The notes beneath the pieces were generated by a model that worked only from the letters and a program-made list of their open reading frames with translations, made no database searches and was not told the origin of the DNA. From positions 1 through 41,636 of the forward strand of contig CAICTM010000949.1 in assembly GCA_903772945.1 (NCBI GenBank): a stretch of 41,636 nt of DNA. The letters are read 5' to 3'. Position numbers and translations under genes: made by a program. Source of the stretch: Seminavis robusta. Its lineage: Eukaryota > Bacillariophyta > Bacillariophyceae > Naviculales > Naviculaceae. Below are positions 1 to 11,729 of the stretch, in pieces (positions within the stretch are counted from its first letter, which is position 1; each line of letters begins with the position of its first letter).

Positions 1-506
1 CGGTCGCAACCTAAACCTCGACCGAAATGAGTTAGTGACTGAATAGGTTTCGATTTGGGTTCCAGCTAAAAACCAATCGACCAATATTGGGTGCGACCTA
101 TTTTTTAGTGACTGCTCTAAGTTTACCGTCGTTACCAGGAAAGTCATACTAGTCTAATAATACTTGGTACCGGTACCATGGTAAAAAGATGGCTGGCTTG
201 CTGGAGCGATGGAGTGGATTAGACTAGTACAGATTTTACCCCAATTTTTTCGACCGAATCTTAACCCTCAGGTTTACCTGCAAAAATTTGAATGGAGAGG
301 TCAAGAATCGGAAAAAGACATCTGGCAGCAAACTAACATCACCTAATACCATGATAGATGCACTTACAAGCTACCCTGCTTGTCAGCTCTTGTCGGCAAA
401 GTTGATACCATCAACAGTGAGGCTCTGACTGGTTTTTTAGTCGATGCATTGACAGCGACAAGTGTCTGATAAGGAGATAATGGTGCTGTCTCGGTGTCCC
501 TCCAAG
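1..506. other. Intergenic, no gene seen
   Basis: No convincing coding frame. The first 24 bases can form a small hairpin (CGGTCG at 1-6 pairing with CGACCG at 19-24). The word TTAGTGACTG occurs near 32 and again near 106, each time a short distance after a GC(A/G)ACCTA-type sequence, so this may be a decayed repeat. A perfect palindrome GGTACCGGTACC lies at 166-177. I looked here for a terminal inverted repeat matching the far side of the neighbouring transposase gene and saw none. Confidence 0.4.
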
Positions 507-3248
507 TCAGTCGCTGTCACCGCTGTCACTGCTGTCAGCCGGAGCTGCATTATCCTCTTGAAGACTCTTCAGAAAAGCTTCCTTGTCCGCATTGGATAGC
601 CCACGGACGAGGCTCTTGGCTCTGTCAACCTCAACGGCCCTTTGACGTCCATAGTCTGTGTCATCGAGTGCAATGTCACCATCAATCTTCTTCTTCAGCT
701 CTACGAGAGTCTCTTCATCGGCATCAGTCCAAGGCACAAACTCTGGAGGATTCTTAGTCTTGAGCTCTCTCCACTTGGATACTTTTTCTGGTTTGTTCTT
801 GAGAGCACCAGGCAGAGTCTTCTGGTCAAGCTTCCAACAGATGAGATGCCTCAGCTGTGGGTTGGTGTAATCCTCGATCTTTGCCACCGTTTCCTGTTCA
901 AGGATTTGGAGAGCAATCAACTGTCTTTGAGCTGCTTCCTGCCTCTGTTGCTTTGAGGCTTCCGCCTCCTTGAGTTGCTGCTTCAGCTTCCTTCTCGTGA
1001 TGGCAACAAACATATCATCATCATTCAGAGCAGCTCCACCAGTTCTGAGGAAGAACTTGCCACCGCCAACCTTTTCTTCTTCAAAGGCATCCTGCCGGGC
1101 TCGAGTGCGAGGTCTCGTGAGGACTTTCTGCCTCTTTTCAGTGCTGAATTCGCTCAGTTGCATTCGGAAGAGGGATCCATTGTACCCTCCAGCATCAAGG
1201 ATGTCACAGGATTTTCGGTTAAGAGAATTCAAATCACGGAGATGTTGGGCTTCCGGATCCACATCGGTATCGGCCAATCCAGCCGTAACAACAACCTCAT
1301 GGCGGACATGTTTGCTCTTCAACGCCGCTCTCGTATAGTATGGATAGACACCCAGTTTTTGGCTCCAAAACTTGCGAACTCTAACAATGGCAAAAGCTTC
1401 CTGGAAGCTGTTCTTGAGCAGAGGAAAGCTTGGATCTGCCTCTCGTTTCCGACTGTGTTCACTACCAAAGAACAGCAATCCAATATCATTTCGTGTAATG
1501 GATGAGGCGGCGTTGATGTTGTTTTGTCGGTATTCCCAGAGCCTCTCAAGATTTTCAAAGTATCTTGTTTTCAGCAAGCCAAAGATCATGTCAAGAATCT
1601 GAAGTGGATGGAAAGAGAACCAACATCGTTTGTGAGATAGATAGTTAAAACGTCACAGACTTGATAATCAGTTCACGTTACAGCATAGTTTGTTTGACTC
1701 ATATACACTCACTTGAGTGATATGCGTCGTATTGGGAGGGCCAGAGGGAAACAAATACACTCCATGCATTCTCATCTGGGCCAACATGTCTTCATTTGTT
1801 CGACCTGGGCCTCCGTCGACCAACAACACGACCCTTTTGCCTGGGATATCAGCACAGTCGTTGGCCACAAGAGTGAGGAAGTTTTTCAAGACGTATTGTC
1901 CGAACTCTTCTTTGGTCATGCTTCCCTTCTCATTGACATTGTATGTAGCCGTCCAAGTGGAATCTTCATCACCGCAATAGGAAGCCACGATTTCCAACAT
2001 ATCCACAATGAATTCACTGTATATACCTTCATTGTCTGGATCCTTTCTTGCGTCTGTTGGAAGCTGGAAGTGTGGAGGAAAGGGCTCACCAGACGCAAAG
2101 CAACCGGCAACAAGAGTGCATTTCCAAGAACTTTTGTGTGCACCATGAGATGGAGCAGCTGATGTGCGAGGATTATAGAATCCCAAGGCAGGTCTCCCTC
2201 CCTTTCCGTTCTCAGTATCATCAAGAGTAAGAGCAGACTCATCTAGATTGGCAATGCGGCTGCCTTGGTCACTGCTGACAAACACAAGCTCGCCTTCTTC
2301 CCCACCCGGAGCTGCTGTAGCAAATCCTTTGTCAATCAGAAACTCTTTGAAGCCAGTGTACCACTGATTAATATTTGCATAAGTAGCATACTGCTGGCGC
2401 CGTTGCTCAATTCGGTTTGGCTTGCCAACGTCAAGCTCTCCAGCAAGTACAGCTTCCACCCGCTCAAAGAGCTTTCTTCCCTGTCGGCTGCCTTGACCCT
2501 CAAGCTTGTTCACACAAGCATTCGTCATCTTGGAGAGCTTTGGCCGCAGGTTTGTCACTTGCTTTCCATCCTCCACGGAAAGGAGACTGTACGACTTTAC
2601 AGCATCACAGAGAGCTCGAAAATACTCAGCATCTAGCTTTCCTGGCTCTCCACACTTCTTCAATTGCACACGATTCTCTTGAATAGCATTGCGAACACTG
2701 CGTGCAACAATCTTGATATCGTGTGCCTGTGCGAGTGGTCTTGCATTGATCTCGCCGCAGATTGCCTCAGAAGACTTCTTTCGGTACGCCATTCCTTCGG
2801 CCAGAAATCGTTGCTCTTTCTCATTCTCTTCCTTGACAGCCTCACACGCCTCCATGAACAGCTTGCCTTTCAGGTCCTTGACTTGGACATTGGCTTTGCG
2901 TTGGGCAGCAGCCTGTTTGGAAGTCTTTCTCATGTTCAGTTGTTTGGGGAGTCTTGGAACAATGGGAATGACACTTTCTTGAGAGCTCGGAAATGGATGA
3001 TCTTCTTCCGCCAACTCCATTTGATCAAACTCAGTTGTTAGTTTCTTTCGTTGATCATGGAGCTTGTCCCTTGCTCGATGAACGCGCTTTTGAAGAGCTT
3101 TGTTTTGTCTATCTTCGGTTGACACTCCCGCCAATCGAAGAGCTGAGTGCGCAGTCATCCCACCGCCTTTCTTGGAGATTTTGAGCAGTACTGCTGCATC
3201 GCCCACGGCCTCGTCTATCTCGGCCTTCTTCTTTGCCGCTCTGCTCAT
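507..3248 (-). CDS. DDE transposase, pogo/Tc1-like (spliced)
   Basis: Probable transposase or domesticated derivative of 875 aa. Exon 1 is 3248..1713 and exon 2 is 1598..507; the 114-bp GT-AG intron (1712..1599) joins in phase. The start is the ATG at 3248 (MSRAAKKKAE). The N-terminal third is basic and helical, suiting a DNA-binding helix-turn-helix region. The catalytic core follows the DDE_1 pattern: LDES (Asp336), VLLVDGG (Asp478), then SGPPNTTHITQ and, across the splice junction, ILDMIFGLLK (Asp515). The second and third acidic residues are 36 residues apart, plausible for this superfamily. After the core comes a long Lys/Glu-rich and acidic tail ending in a Ser/Asp run. Splicing is inferred: only the joined exons complete the triad. 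No terminal inverted repeats or target-site duplication were found, so mobility is unproven. Confidence 0.75.
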
Positions 3249-3853
3249 TGTATAATTCAAAGACGACGGCAAAGGAACGAAAAGTCCATCGTCAATCCAT
3301 CAAGGAGATCAAAAGTGAATTTCGCTACAGCTTGGCTACATTGTTATATCCGTACACTAATATTGGTTAATGCTATCTTGAGTTGTTGCTCTCTTTCATG
3401 TGAAGGCTCGCTCATGGTTGATTTGTCCTCAGAAGTTCAGGATGGATTGGAAAAAGTGAGTGGCAGCAGTGTAGTTTCCATCCATTCTGATCTTCTGCGG
3501 ACTTTATGTTTGACGGATCGGGCGGCGTGCCGGAGGTGGGACACGCGCTGGAAATAATAGGTGCAAAATCTGTAGTCAATTGAAGCTAAGTTGAGTGAAG
3601 CCTGCAGGCTAGCAGGGGGGCAGGCTCAGGAGAAGAAATGTGAAACCAAGCAGGTTCGTTGGGATCAGATGAGGGGACAAACTGGGGATTGACAGGACGG
3701 GCCAAAGTGTGAAAATACCTAACCTGGATTCTTAATGACACTGTTCTATCTTTATTTATGGATTTATTTTATTCTGGTCTTGCACAGCCTCAGCAGGTTC
3801 AAAACAGCAGGCCAGTTTAAATTGATTGTAGTGAGTGTTGAAAATGAAGCAAG
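3249..3853. other. Intergenic, no gene seen
   Basis: Holds the upstream region of the transposase gene and the 3' flank of the hydroxylase-like gene. I see no coding frame with recognisable content, no RNA gene, and no inverted repeat marking a transposon end. Confidence 0.4.
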
Positions 3854-5014
3854 TTACTTGCTTTCTGTTCTGCCTGTACCAAAAATGTAGTCCATCATGC
3901 CTGTCAGGCCATAGTTGCAGTCACTGCGCTTGTGGTGCAAGATGTGATTGCTGTTGTGAAAGTCAAAGTAGTCAGTATGGCTGATGAAAGCATTGGCCAC
4001 TGTGAAGGTAAAAGAAGACAACGTGACCATGGGGTGACAGCCCATCAGCAAGGGTCCGCCAAGAATGCCAATCACATTAAAGATTGTCTCAACAAAATGC
4101 ACGCGAACAGCATCATGAGATTTCAATTGGCGTGAATCAACCATGTGGTGAATCTTGTGACATTTGCAGAGATATTTGACAATTGGATTTTTGCTCTTTT
4201 TCATGTGCATGATCCGATGCATGGCATAGAAGGTAATTTCTGTGAATAAACTGGAAAACATGCTCACTTTTGCAATCAACCAGAAGTTCAGGTTTGGTGG
4301 GGCCATTGTCCGCCACACAGCCCCAGGTGTGAAGGCCATGATTGCAAGAGGAATTACAGGCACAAGAAGGGTATTCTGAAGTAAAGTATCCTTGGTGTGG
4401 AAGTGAACAAAATCCTCTCGATTCTTTTGCGCTGCTGCCTTGTGCTCAGATGATGTAGGCATCAACCAAGGTAGAGCCAACACAAGATTTAAGAGAGGTA
4501 GAGTTGAACCAGCCAAAACATTGGAAACATTCAGTGCAAAAACAGGACCAAATGCATTGCCAAATTTTACATGGATTGGCCACAAAAGAGCAGTCATGAT
4601 CTTGAGAAATGCAAAAGATGGCAGTGTGACTGTCATGAATTGATGCACCAGTCCCCGAATAAGTGGGTTTGTAGCTCGTTTCCCCCGTATTTGGGCAAGC
4701 AGTGTCCCGGGAGAGATGTCTGAGAAGGGTGATGAACGTATCACATCACTCAGTAATGGTTTGTCAACATGATGGACAACATGGCTGGATTGGTGAAGGG
4801 AAGTGGAGAAAGCTGGTTTTCTTTGCAGCCCCTCACCACCAAGGCTTTTCATTGCAGAGGTACCAGTGGGGCTGGGCATAAACGCGACTCTTGCGAATAG
4901 TGGTGGGGTCTGACTCTGGAAGGCCAGAGAGGGAACAAGGCAAACTCCCAGAAGACCCAGTGTTAGTGGCCGGGTGAGAGAGGAGCAGGAGAAGAGATTC
5001 ATTTTGGATTGCAT
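3854..5014 (-). CDS. Fatty acid hydroxylase superfamily protein, probably plastid-targeted
   Basis: Intronless protein of 386 aa from the ATG at 5014 (an ATG at 5002 is also possible). The C-terminal half carries the histidine boxes of the sterol desaturase/fatty acid hydroxylase superfamily, which bind a di-iron centre: HRIMH, HKIHH and NHILHH, followed by NYGLTGMMDYIFGT near the end. Hydrophobic stretches around the boxes fit an integral membrane oxygenase. The N-terminus is a hydrophobic signal (LGLLGVCLVPSLA) followed by FQSQ; Phe right after the predicted cleavage site and a Ser/Pro-rich stretch resemble diatom bipartite plastid targeting. Carotenoid beta-hydroxylases, sterol desaturases and alkane-type enzymes share these boxes, so the substrate cannot be assigned; a plastid location would favour a pigment or plastid-lipid substrate (inference). 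Confidence 0.8.
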   Translation of the reverse strand: MQSKMNLFSCSSLTRPLTLGLLGVCLVPSLAFQSQTPPLFARVAFMPSPTGTSAMKSLGGEGLQRKPAFSTSLHQSSHVVHHVDKPLLSDVIRSSPFSDISPGTLLAQIRGKRATNPLIRGLVHQFMTVTLPSFAFLKIMTALLWPIHVKFGNAFGPVFALNVSNVLAGSTLPLLNLVLALPWLMPTSSEHKAAAQKNREDFVHFHTKDTLLQNTLLVPVIPLAIMAFTPGAVWRTMAPPNLNFWLIAKVSMFSSLFTEITFYAMHRIMHMKKSKNPIVKYLCKCHKIHHMVDSRQLKSHDAVRVHFVETIFNVIGILGGPLLMGCHPMVTLSSFTFTVANAFISHTDYFDFHNSNHILHHKRSDCNYGLTGMMDYIFGTGRTESK

Positions 5015-5787
5015 TTTTTCAGAATCTGTTGGTTTTGGTTTTGGTTTTGGTTCTTGGGCTTTCAAGTTTTGATTTTATGAGAGATGAGATCTGTTTGTTT
5101 TGGGGCTTAACGGGAGGTCCCGTGGAATCCAGCCAAATTCGATTCTAGCTACTAGTAGATACCGTAGCTAGCTAGTAGCTAAGCTAGTAGCTAAGGCGAA
5201 GAAACTGAATGGTTGCATTCCGGAGCATACCGGCACACGTCGGCCGCAGTTTTCCAGGTTTGCTTCGTACCGTACTAGAATTCTACGTCCATGTAAGTTT
5301 TCACCGCATCTGATTCCACTCCCGCCAACTGTGACTGATGGCAGTCCTTCTGGGCTCAGTGGCTGCTCAGTGCACCAAAGTTGGCTATCGCCACGAGGTT
5401 TGCCTCGCCACGTCTTTCAATATAACCTAGTGCGTCGCTATGTCGTTCTGTTCTTGTCGATCCATTCCTTCATAAACCTTTCACCCCGTACCGGTACAAA
5501 ACAACGGGGGTAGAGCAGGTGGATTCTCTACCGTGCGGAAGCCAGCGAGGGCCCGGCAAAGAAGAGTCTTCGTCGAAAATTTTTAATGTACAACATTCTT
5601 GTCCAGTCCCTCATCTCGCCCTCACCTTGTACATGTACGATAGTCTCTAAGTTGCTTTGCAGGCATTTTTATACTCATGTGAGCGGTGCAGTTATAGCTA
5701 CATATATCTAGCGAAATTACGATAAAACGACTCGACTCCAACCCCTGCCGCATACCTCAGTTCAAGTCTCTGATTGATTTCCGAGTT
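5015..5787. other. Intergenic with CTAG-rich low-complexity stretch
   Basis: Upstream region of the hydroxylase-like gene and 3' flank of the OSCA gene. At about 5144-5193 there is a run of overlapping CTAG/TAGC words (ctagctactagtag, gtagctagctag). No coding frame with recognisable content was seen. Confidence 0.4.
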
Positions 5788-8700
5788 TTAGTGCACCGAG
5801 TTGTCCAAGTCCATCGATTGTGAATCAGGCGCTGTCCCACTGCGTTCATCGATCCACGACGCATCTGGAGTCCCCCCTTCGCCATCCCCTGGTTCGTACG
5901 CTGAGAGTCGCAGTTTGGTCACCCGACAAGTCACGGCACTTGCAACTGTGCCACTTTCGACTTCATCGTCGTCAGCCAACAGGCGAAGATCTCCAATCAA
6001 GTCATCAGACACTTCAGGAAGAACTAGAATGAGCAGTACAAAAGATTGTTAGAGAGTTTAGCATACGCCAATACCTGTGACTTTACACCACCTACCTCGT
6101 GGTTCACGAAGCTCGGGCTGGAGATAGGCATCCTGGACGAAGTCGTAACACATGCCGGAGCTGTTGTTCTTTTGGTCTTGCTTCCGGCACAATCGACTTG
6201 GCAGATGTTGCGCCACGGTGAAGTGCTTATGGATGGATACAGCTGCGTGAGGATGACAGCCAATGCAACTCCACATGCAACACCAGCGATACAGACTTAC
6301 CTGTTGCCGGATGTAGTAGTTGAAGAGCACGGTGCACACGATGAGAGGAATGTTCAGCACTGCAACAGGGCTCTTCTTCAATGTGAGAAGCCCACTTTTC
6401 ATGATTTCATTTGATTGATTGCAGCAAACGAGTCTAATGAGCAAAGCAAATAGCAGGACCGAAAGGTCCGCAGGATGGTCTTCAGGTACAAACTCACCTG
6501 ATTGTGATTTCGCCAATCAACATGCACGAAGTCAAGATGTGAATGAAATTCAAGAATAAGAACCCCCCAGAGTCTGGATTGGAATTGTAGATGTAAACAA
6601 ACTGATGGCGAAAGAGAGTTCCCATGACACCGAAACACAAGGCAAGGATGAAGCTGACCATTGGTGCAATCACTGAACATCACCAGTCGCAATGAGGGTA
6701 AAATAATAGATTCATCAGACTTCATGGCAAACGCAGCTTCGACACGTACCAGCATAAACTAAGAAGATGATGAAGAACAGAACCATATTCGAAAGGAAGT
6801 CTGTTTGCGGCAAAACAACTTTGAGCGTGGCTTTCAATCAACCCAATATTGGCAACACGACCCTTGCACTTACCTGCATGTTGGAATTCCGAGGGCTCAT
6901 TGAGTGGAGTCAGACCCATAAACGTAGTTGATCGTTCTTTCTCAGTCAATTTCGGTCCAACAAATTTCCGCACAAATGCCAGCGCGAGAGGGGCCACACG
7001 CAATCCTTCAATTGCTGATGTTGTCACTGTCATCACAATGGCCTGATAGAAATAGAAATGAGGAATCCAGACTGAATCACTGGTTTCAGATCAAGCGAAC
7101 CCATTCAAAAGCTTGTTGGGCATACCATTTGCATGAAAAACGTGGATTGAGCAGGCAAACTCTTTCCAAGTAGGTCGATAATTGCTGTATAGTCTGCTAG
7201 TAGTCTGTTGAGCTCTTCAAAGATCCCACCAGAGATTGCACTGAGGAAATCAAAGGGGACAGGTGGTGAGAATGATTCGATCCAATCATACAATATCAGA
7301 AGGCCTCCCTGCAAGTTGCCAATGTACCTGACGAAAAATGTTTGAATGATCATGAACATGGATAGCTTGACAAACCTTGATTTTGAGGGATTGGGTTGTG
7401 AGCAGATATGTGAGAAGGCAGGATTCAAATAACACTCCAAGGCTGATGCTGCAACACTTACAAGGAAGCCTCCACGGCCGCGCCAGAGATCGGGCCTTCC
7501 AACTGTGTAAAAACAGTCAGAATTACAGGAAGCATGGCATTCAGAATGACAAGAAACTGTGGAGCAAAGACCTCCAATATCGGCACGAGCCATGGAGCTG
7601 CATTCAGCACGTCATCAATGAACCCAAACTGCTTTCGTAGTGCATCAACCGATGATAGTGACGACACAAAAGAGACTGGGATTGTCCAAAGTAGGCATGT
7701 TGCCGCTGTAGCGGCCAGACTGAACAGGGATCCAACCTGCAAATCCTTGTGTTCGCGGCCCACATTCTTCCAGAAAATATCTTGGGGATCGGGGGCCTCT
7801 AAGCATTCCATGGAATAGGGGACTTCATAGTGTGTCATTCGGAGTGCTGTTTGGACGTGTGACAGCTTCTTGAATACAATGAACCCCGCACTGTACACTG
7901 CCCCATCTTCATCCCCCGTGAGTAGATTGACAGCTTGCCCAGCGGCACTAGCCACCAAACCAGTGGCCCCAGTTGTGAGAGAAGTGGTGTTCTCTGCAAC
8001 ATTTGAGACCACATTGACTGCACTTGATCGGACAAAAGTCAAGAAACCAGTGTCTTCTTCTGCTGTATCGGACGTGTTGTCCACGTCAACGTCGTCGCCA
8101 CTGTTTGCTGCCCGAACCTCCATGTCTTTGTCAGCATTTTCTCGAAGGGTTTCAATGCGTTCCGTCACATCCTTGTTTTGAGCCTTGAGCTGCTTGACAT
8201 AGAAATCAATGCTATCAACGGTCTGACCACCCATGATGCTTCCAACTGGGACAATCAGATTGTCGGCTGAATGACGTGGGCGCTCGCCATGAATTTCTTC
8301 TTCCGCAACTGCATGTTCCAGACGGGCTACCGTGTCAGCTCTCTCAGCAACAGCCTTTTGTAAATTGCTGGTTTTCATGGTAATGTGGGCTTCCTCTAGT
8401 TCAACGCCCAAGCATCGCTCAAAGAAATGTTTCAGTGCTTTGTTGTTTTGGTAGTGTGGTGGAATATTGCGCAAGTAAATGGCATAGTTTCTTGCCAACT
8501 TTCGTCTCAAGTATCGGTGCCGCATCCCTGCAAACCATTCCATTTCCTCCTTTATCAACTTCATGGTGGATCCAAACACCACATATGCGGCAACGACAGT
8601 GGCAATCAACCGAGGAGAACCTGATCCCACATTTCCAGTAGTCAGCTTTTTGACCCAGTCGTTGACATCCATGGTTTCTTGTGTCTTTGGAGCTGTATAG

Positions 8701-9359
8701 TAGCAAGGAAATAGGAACAATGCACAAAACATGCCCACCATACATAGTTTGATGCCCATGACAGTGACTCGAACAAAGCAAGTCGAGTCCATCCCATTTT
8801 CAATCATAAAGACTTCATCCTTGATCATTGCCAGTCGCCACGTCCATGACAACCAGCCAAACTGATTTTTGGCAAGGTCTGATTTCCGATCATCCACCCA
8901 ATCCCGAAGGTTGAATGCTCGTTTGAAGCGCTTGCGAAGAATGCAAAGGAGAAAGAACACGCCCAGAAAGACACTGCCATAGGTAGTGAAAGTTGCGCGA
9001 AGTACTGTCGAATCCTTCTCTGCTGGCGGCGCTTCGGGAGCTGCCGTAGTACTGTTGCTGGTGGAGTTTCCATCATTTGTCGTCACAGAGCTGTTGTTCA
9101 AGTCGTCCTCCAAGAATCGCTGCGTCTCCAAGAGATTCTGAGCGTCGAGCAATCCCTCGGTCTCGAGCATCATCAGAGCGTCATGGATTCCGCCAGTTTG
9201 AGCAGGGGACGCCACGTTGACGTTGTTCATGGGCTGAATTTGGTGTTGCTCTGCCTTGACAACGACACTATGGTCGAGCACAGCAGCCGCCAAGACGACA
9301 GCCATCACAGAGACCATCGTGACACTCTTCGAACTTGTCATTGCCTTCATCATGACCAT
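5788..9359 (-). CDS. OSCA/CSC1-like cation channel (nine exons)
   Basis: Homologue of the OSCA/CSC1/TMEM63 family of osmo- or mechanosensitive cation channels, 971 aa after splicing. Exons: 9359..7462, 7375..7328, 7240..7126, 7042..6874, 6800..6750, 6672..6498, 6394..6301, 6225..6096, 6023..5788; all eight introns are GT-AG, 72-103 bp, and the joined length is exactly 972 codons. The ATG at 9359 begins a signal peptide (VSVMAVVLAAAVL, cleavage near residue 36). A first membrane helix near 118-138 is followed by the RSN1-type region, a long cytosolic loop with coiled-coil character, then the 7TM block starting around AGFIVFKKLSHVQ and continuing through KLSMFMIIQTFFV, AISGGIFEELN and FIHILTSCMLIGEI in the small exons. 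The C-terminus is acidic. The family is clear; gating stimulus and ion selectivity are not visible in the sequence. Confidence 0.9.
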
Positions 9360-9882
9360 GATGCAGCTTGTTACGGTCTCGATGGCCGGCCGTTGATGCT
9401 GTCTTTCTTTTCTCCGAGTTGTCTTCCGTCGGTTGCTTCCGAGTGAGTGACAGGAGCGTGACCCTTTTCGAAGGGGATTTTGTATCGGAGGATGTACAGT
9501 AAATCTAATTGACCCTAACTCTATCGAAAAGCAAAAGAGCCGTTTTTTGGTTGGATCTTTGGCGATTGGCGAGGACAACCAAGATCACGGAGCCGTCACC
9601 GGTCATCGGGTGTGTTTTGCATCATTGGGCATTGGGACGATCATCTCTCTTGAGTCTTCCGCATCCTTCTTTAGTAAAGCCGAGTCGAGTCCTCAGTCAT
9701 AGCACACCATCTGAAAGGGTGGTCAAAGGTCTGTGAGACCAGAAGGTTCACTGCTTATCCATTGGAGAAGAGAAGGTTGCAATTCTACGTCTACCTTTTT
9801 GATTGTCTGTCTGCCATCTCCCTTCTGAACATCACAAGACCACTCCAAGCACAAGGAGTGGTACAATTTCCTCGGGATAGTG
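9360..9882. promoter_or_regulatory. Shared upstream region of OSCA and BAR genes
   Basis: The OSCA gene (-) and BAR gene (+) start 523 bp apart and point away from each other, so this stretch must hold both promoters or one bidirectional promoter. I see no sequence element I can name with confidence. A reading frame on the minus strand continues upstream of the OSCA ATG without another ATG, so it is treated as leader. Confidence 0.35.
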
Positions 9883-11288
9883 ATGTTGTTTCGATCTGGG
9901 CAGGTTGCCAACGAACAACAACAACGCCGCCGAAGCAGCAGCAGCAGCAGCAGTATTGCCAGCAGTAACAGGAATCTGAATCGCAGAAAGAACAACATGA
10001 GTACGCAACGCACTCGGACAGCCGAACGATTGGCTGCAGCAGCGGACAGGCATACCGAGCTGAAGAATCGGGGTGTAGAATTGGATGTGCTCAAGGACAA
10101 ATTCAAGACTTTCACGGAACAGTTCAAGCCCTTCTCCATTGCTCTCAAGAACTATCATGCTTCCTTGATCAATCTAGAACACAACCGATCAGAGGTAGGT
10201 ACTTCACTCCCGTTGTTTTCTTCCGGAAACTTGGAAATGCTTTCCCACGCTCACCTTACCTTCTGAACCAACTCACTCTACTCTCTGTTTGCTTTGCTTT
10301 TTGATAAAAGATGCTCCAACAAATTGAAATCTTCACCAAGGGAACACCCCTGTTTGCTCATGCTGGCAAGGGCAACAAGGTATTGGTAGCCGCACCGACC
10401 TGGGCCAAAACCTTTCAAAACAAAAAGGAGCATTCCTACTGTAGCATGTCACGACAAATGTCGGCACTCAATACACAATACGCCGATTATATCGACGAAT
10501 ACTGCATCGAGTACATTAATGAATGGGAGATTGTCGTCAATACACGCATCCAAGCGGGCATTTCCAAATCCGAAGAACTGAAAAAGGATTGGCTCCACTA
10601 CGACAAAAAAGTTCAACAACTGCTGGATTCCGAAGCCAAAATAAACGACAGGGGCAAGGAGCTCGATGACAAGGCCAAGGACAAACTCAAACGCAATCAA
10701 GAAAAACTGGATATCGCAAAGACCGAATACGACAAGTATGCTACTGGTGTCTGCAATCTCATTGACTCGGCGTTGGATTGTGCCTGGATGGATATGACAC
10801 CCATCGTCTATCGATTGGCCAATATGGAATTGGATCGCATGGGTGGTGAAAAGGACTGTCAGGTGTTTGCCCAATCATTGATTGATTTGGTCGACAAGCT
10901 AAAGAAATTTGCTCTGGAAAAGGCAATAGACTTGACCGAGCCCGATGCCACAGCCAAGAAAGCACCGGCGTCGGCATCCAAACCAACAAAGAAACTGCAA
11001 GAGTTGCCGTCTCCACCCAAGCCCAAGCCACAAGTCAAAAAGAATCGATCCTTTTCGCCCAAAAAGACAACAAGTAGCAACAGCACTGTTGCCTCGTCGA
11101 ACACTGCCCCCAAAAAGCCCGTTGCAAAAAAGGCAAGTAGCAATAGCACTGTTGCCTCGAGAAAGTCACCAGAAAAAAAGGCAGCAACTAGCACTAGCAT
11201 TGTTGCCGCGAAAAAGCCCGTGGCAAAAAAGGCTACCGGTAGTAGCAATAGCACTGCCTCGAAAAAGGCCCCGGCAAAAAAGACATAA
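9883..11288 (+). CDS. BAR-domain protein with Lys/Ala/Ser-rich tail
   Basis: Two exons, 9883..10194 and 10311..11288, joined across a 116-bp GT-AG intron, give 429 aa. If translation starts at the second ATG (9997, MSTQRTRTAERL, with A at -3) the protein is 391 aa; the extra N-terminus is Gln/Arg/Ser-rich low-complexity sequence. The central part (about 45-260) is a long, charged, all-helical region matching the amphiphysin-type BAR pattern, including KKDWLHYDKKVQQL, KLKRNQEKLDIAKTEYDKYA and the following helix. BAR dimers bind and bend membranes, usually in endocytosis or cytoskeletal coupling. No SH3 domain follows; instead the last ~150 residues are a basic Pro/Lys tail with imperfect repeats of SSNSTVAS and KKPVAKKA. 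The tail may bind acidic lipids, nucleic acid or microtubules (speculative). Confidence 0.8.
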
Positions 11289-11729
11289 TAGAAAGACATT
11301 TGGTCACTCAAAATACTTGCATTGCTAGCTGGTACCGATAGCTCTTTTGTTTGTCAGTAACATGATATCTCGTCCCCATACCGTCATCATGTAGCTCTTG
11401 GAAACCCCAGGGCCCATTCTAGCTAGCTAGAGTACATGTAGCATCGCTGGTGGAGTTGACTCGACTCGACTCGACTCGTCTCGACTTGTGGGCAGTTCTT
11501 TCTCGTTTTTATTAAATGGATGTTGCGATCCAGAGCAAATGTGCTTCCGATCCTGATGGGCTTCGCGATCTTTCTTTGACATCGTCCATCACGCTGTGTT
11601 CGCTCTTCTCGTCTTCACTTTTTTTCCAGCTTCCCTCAATCAGCCGGCCCTCGTCGCCAAAGCACCTATCCATATCTTCTAAGAACTAAAGTAAGCTTGA
11701 ATTCTATTACATAATATTTATCAACAAAC
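11289..11729. other. Intergenic with GACTC microsatellite
   Basis: Upstream region of the SAYSvFN gene. It holds a short pentanucleotide repeat (GACTC-type units, about 11457-11488) and a CTAGCTAG word near 11420. No gene seen. Confidence 0.45.

Noticed and set aside
1..3850. Terminal inverted repeats of the transposase element
   Set aside because: I compared the flanks by eye and found no convincing inverted pair or TA target duplication.
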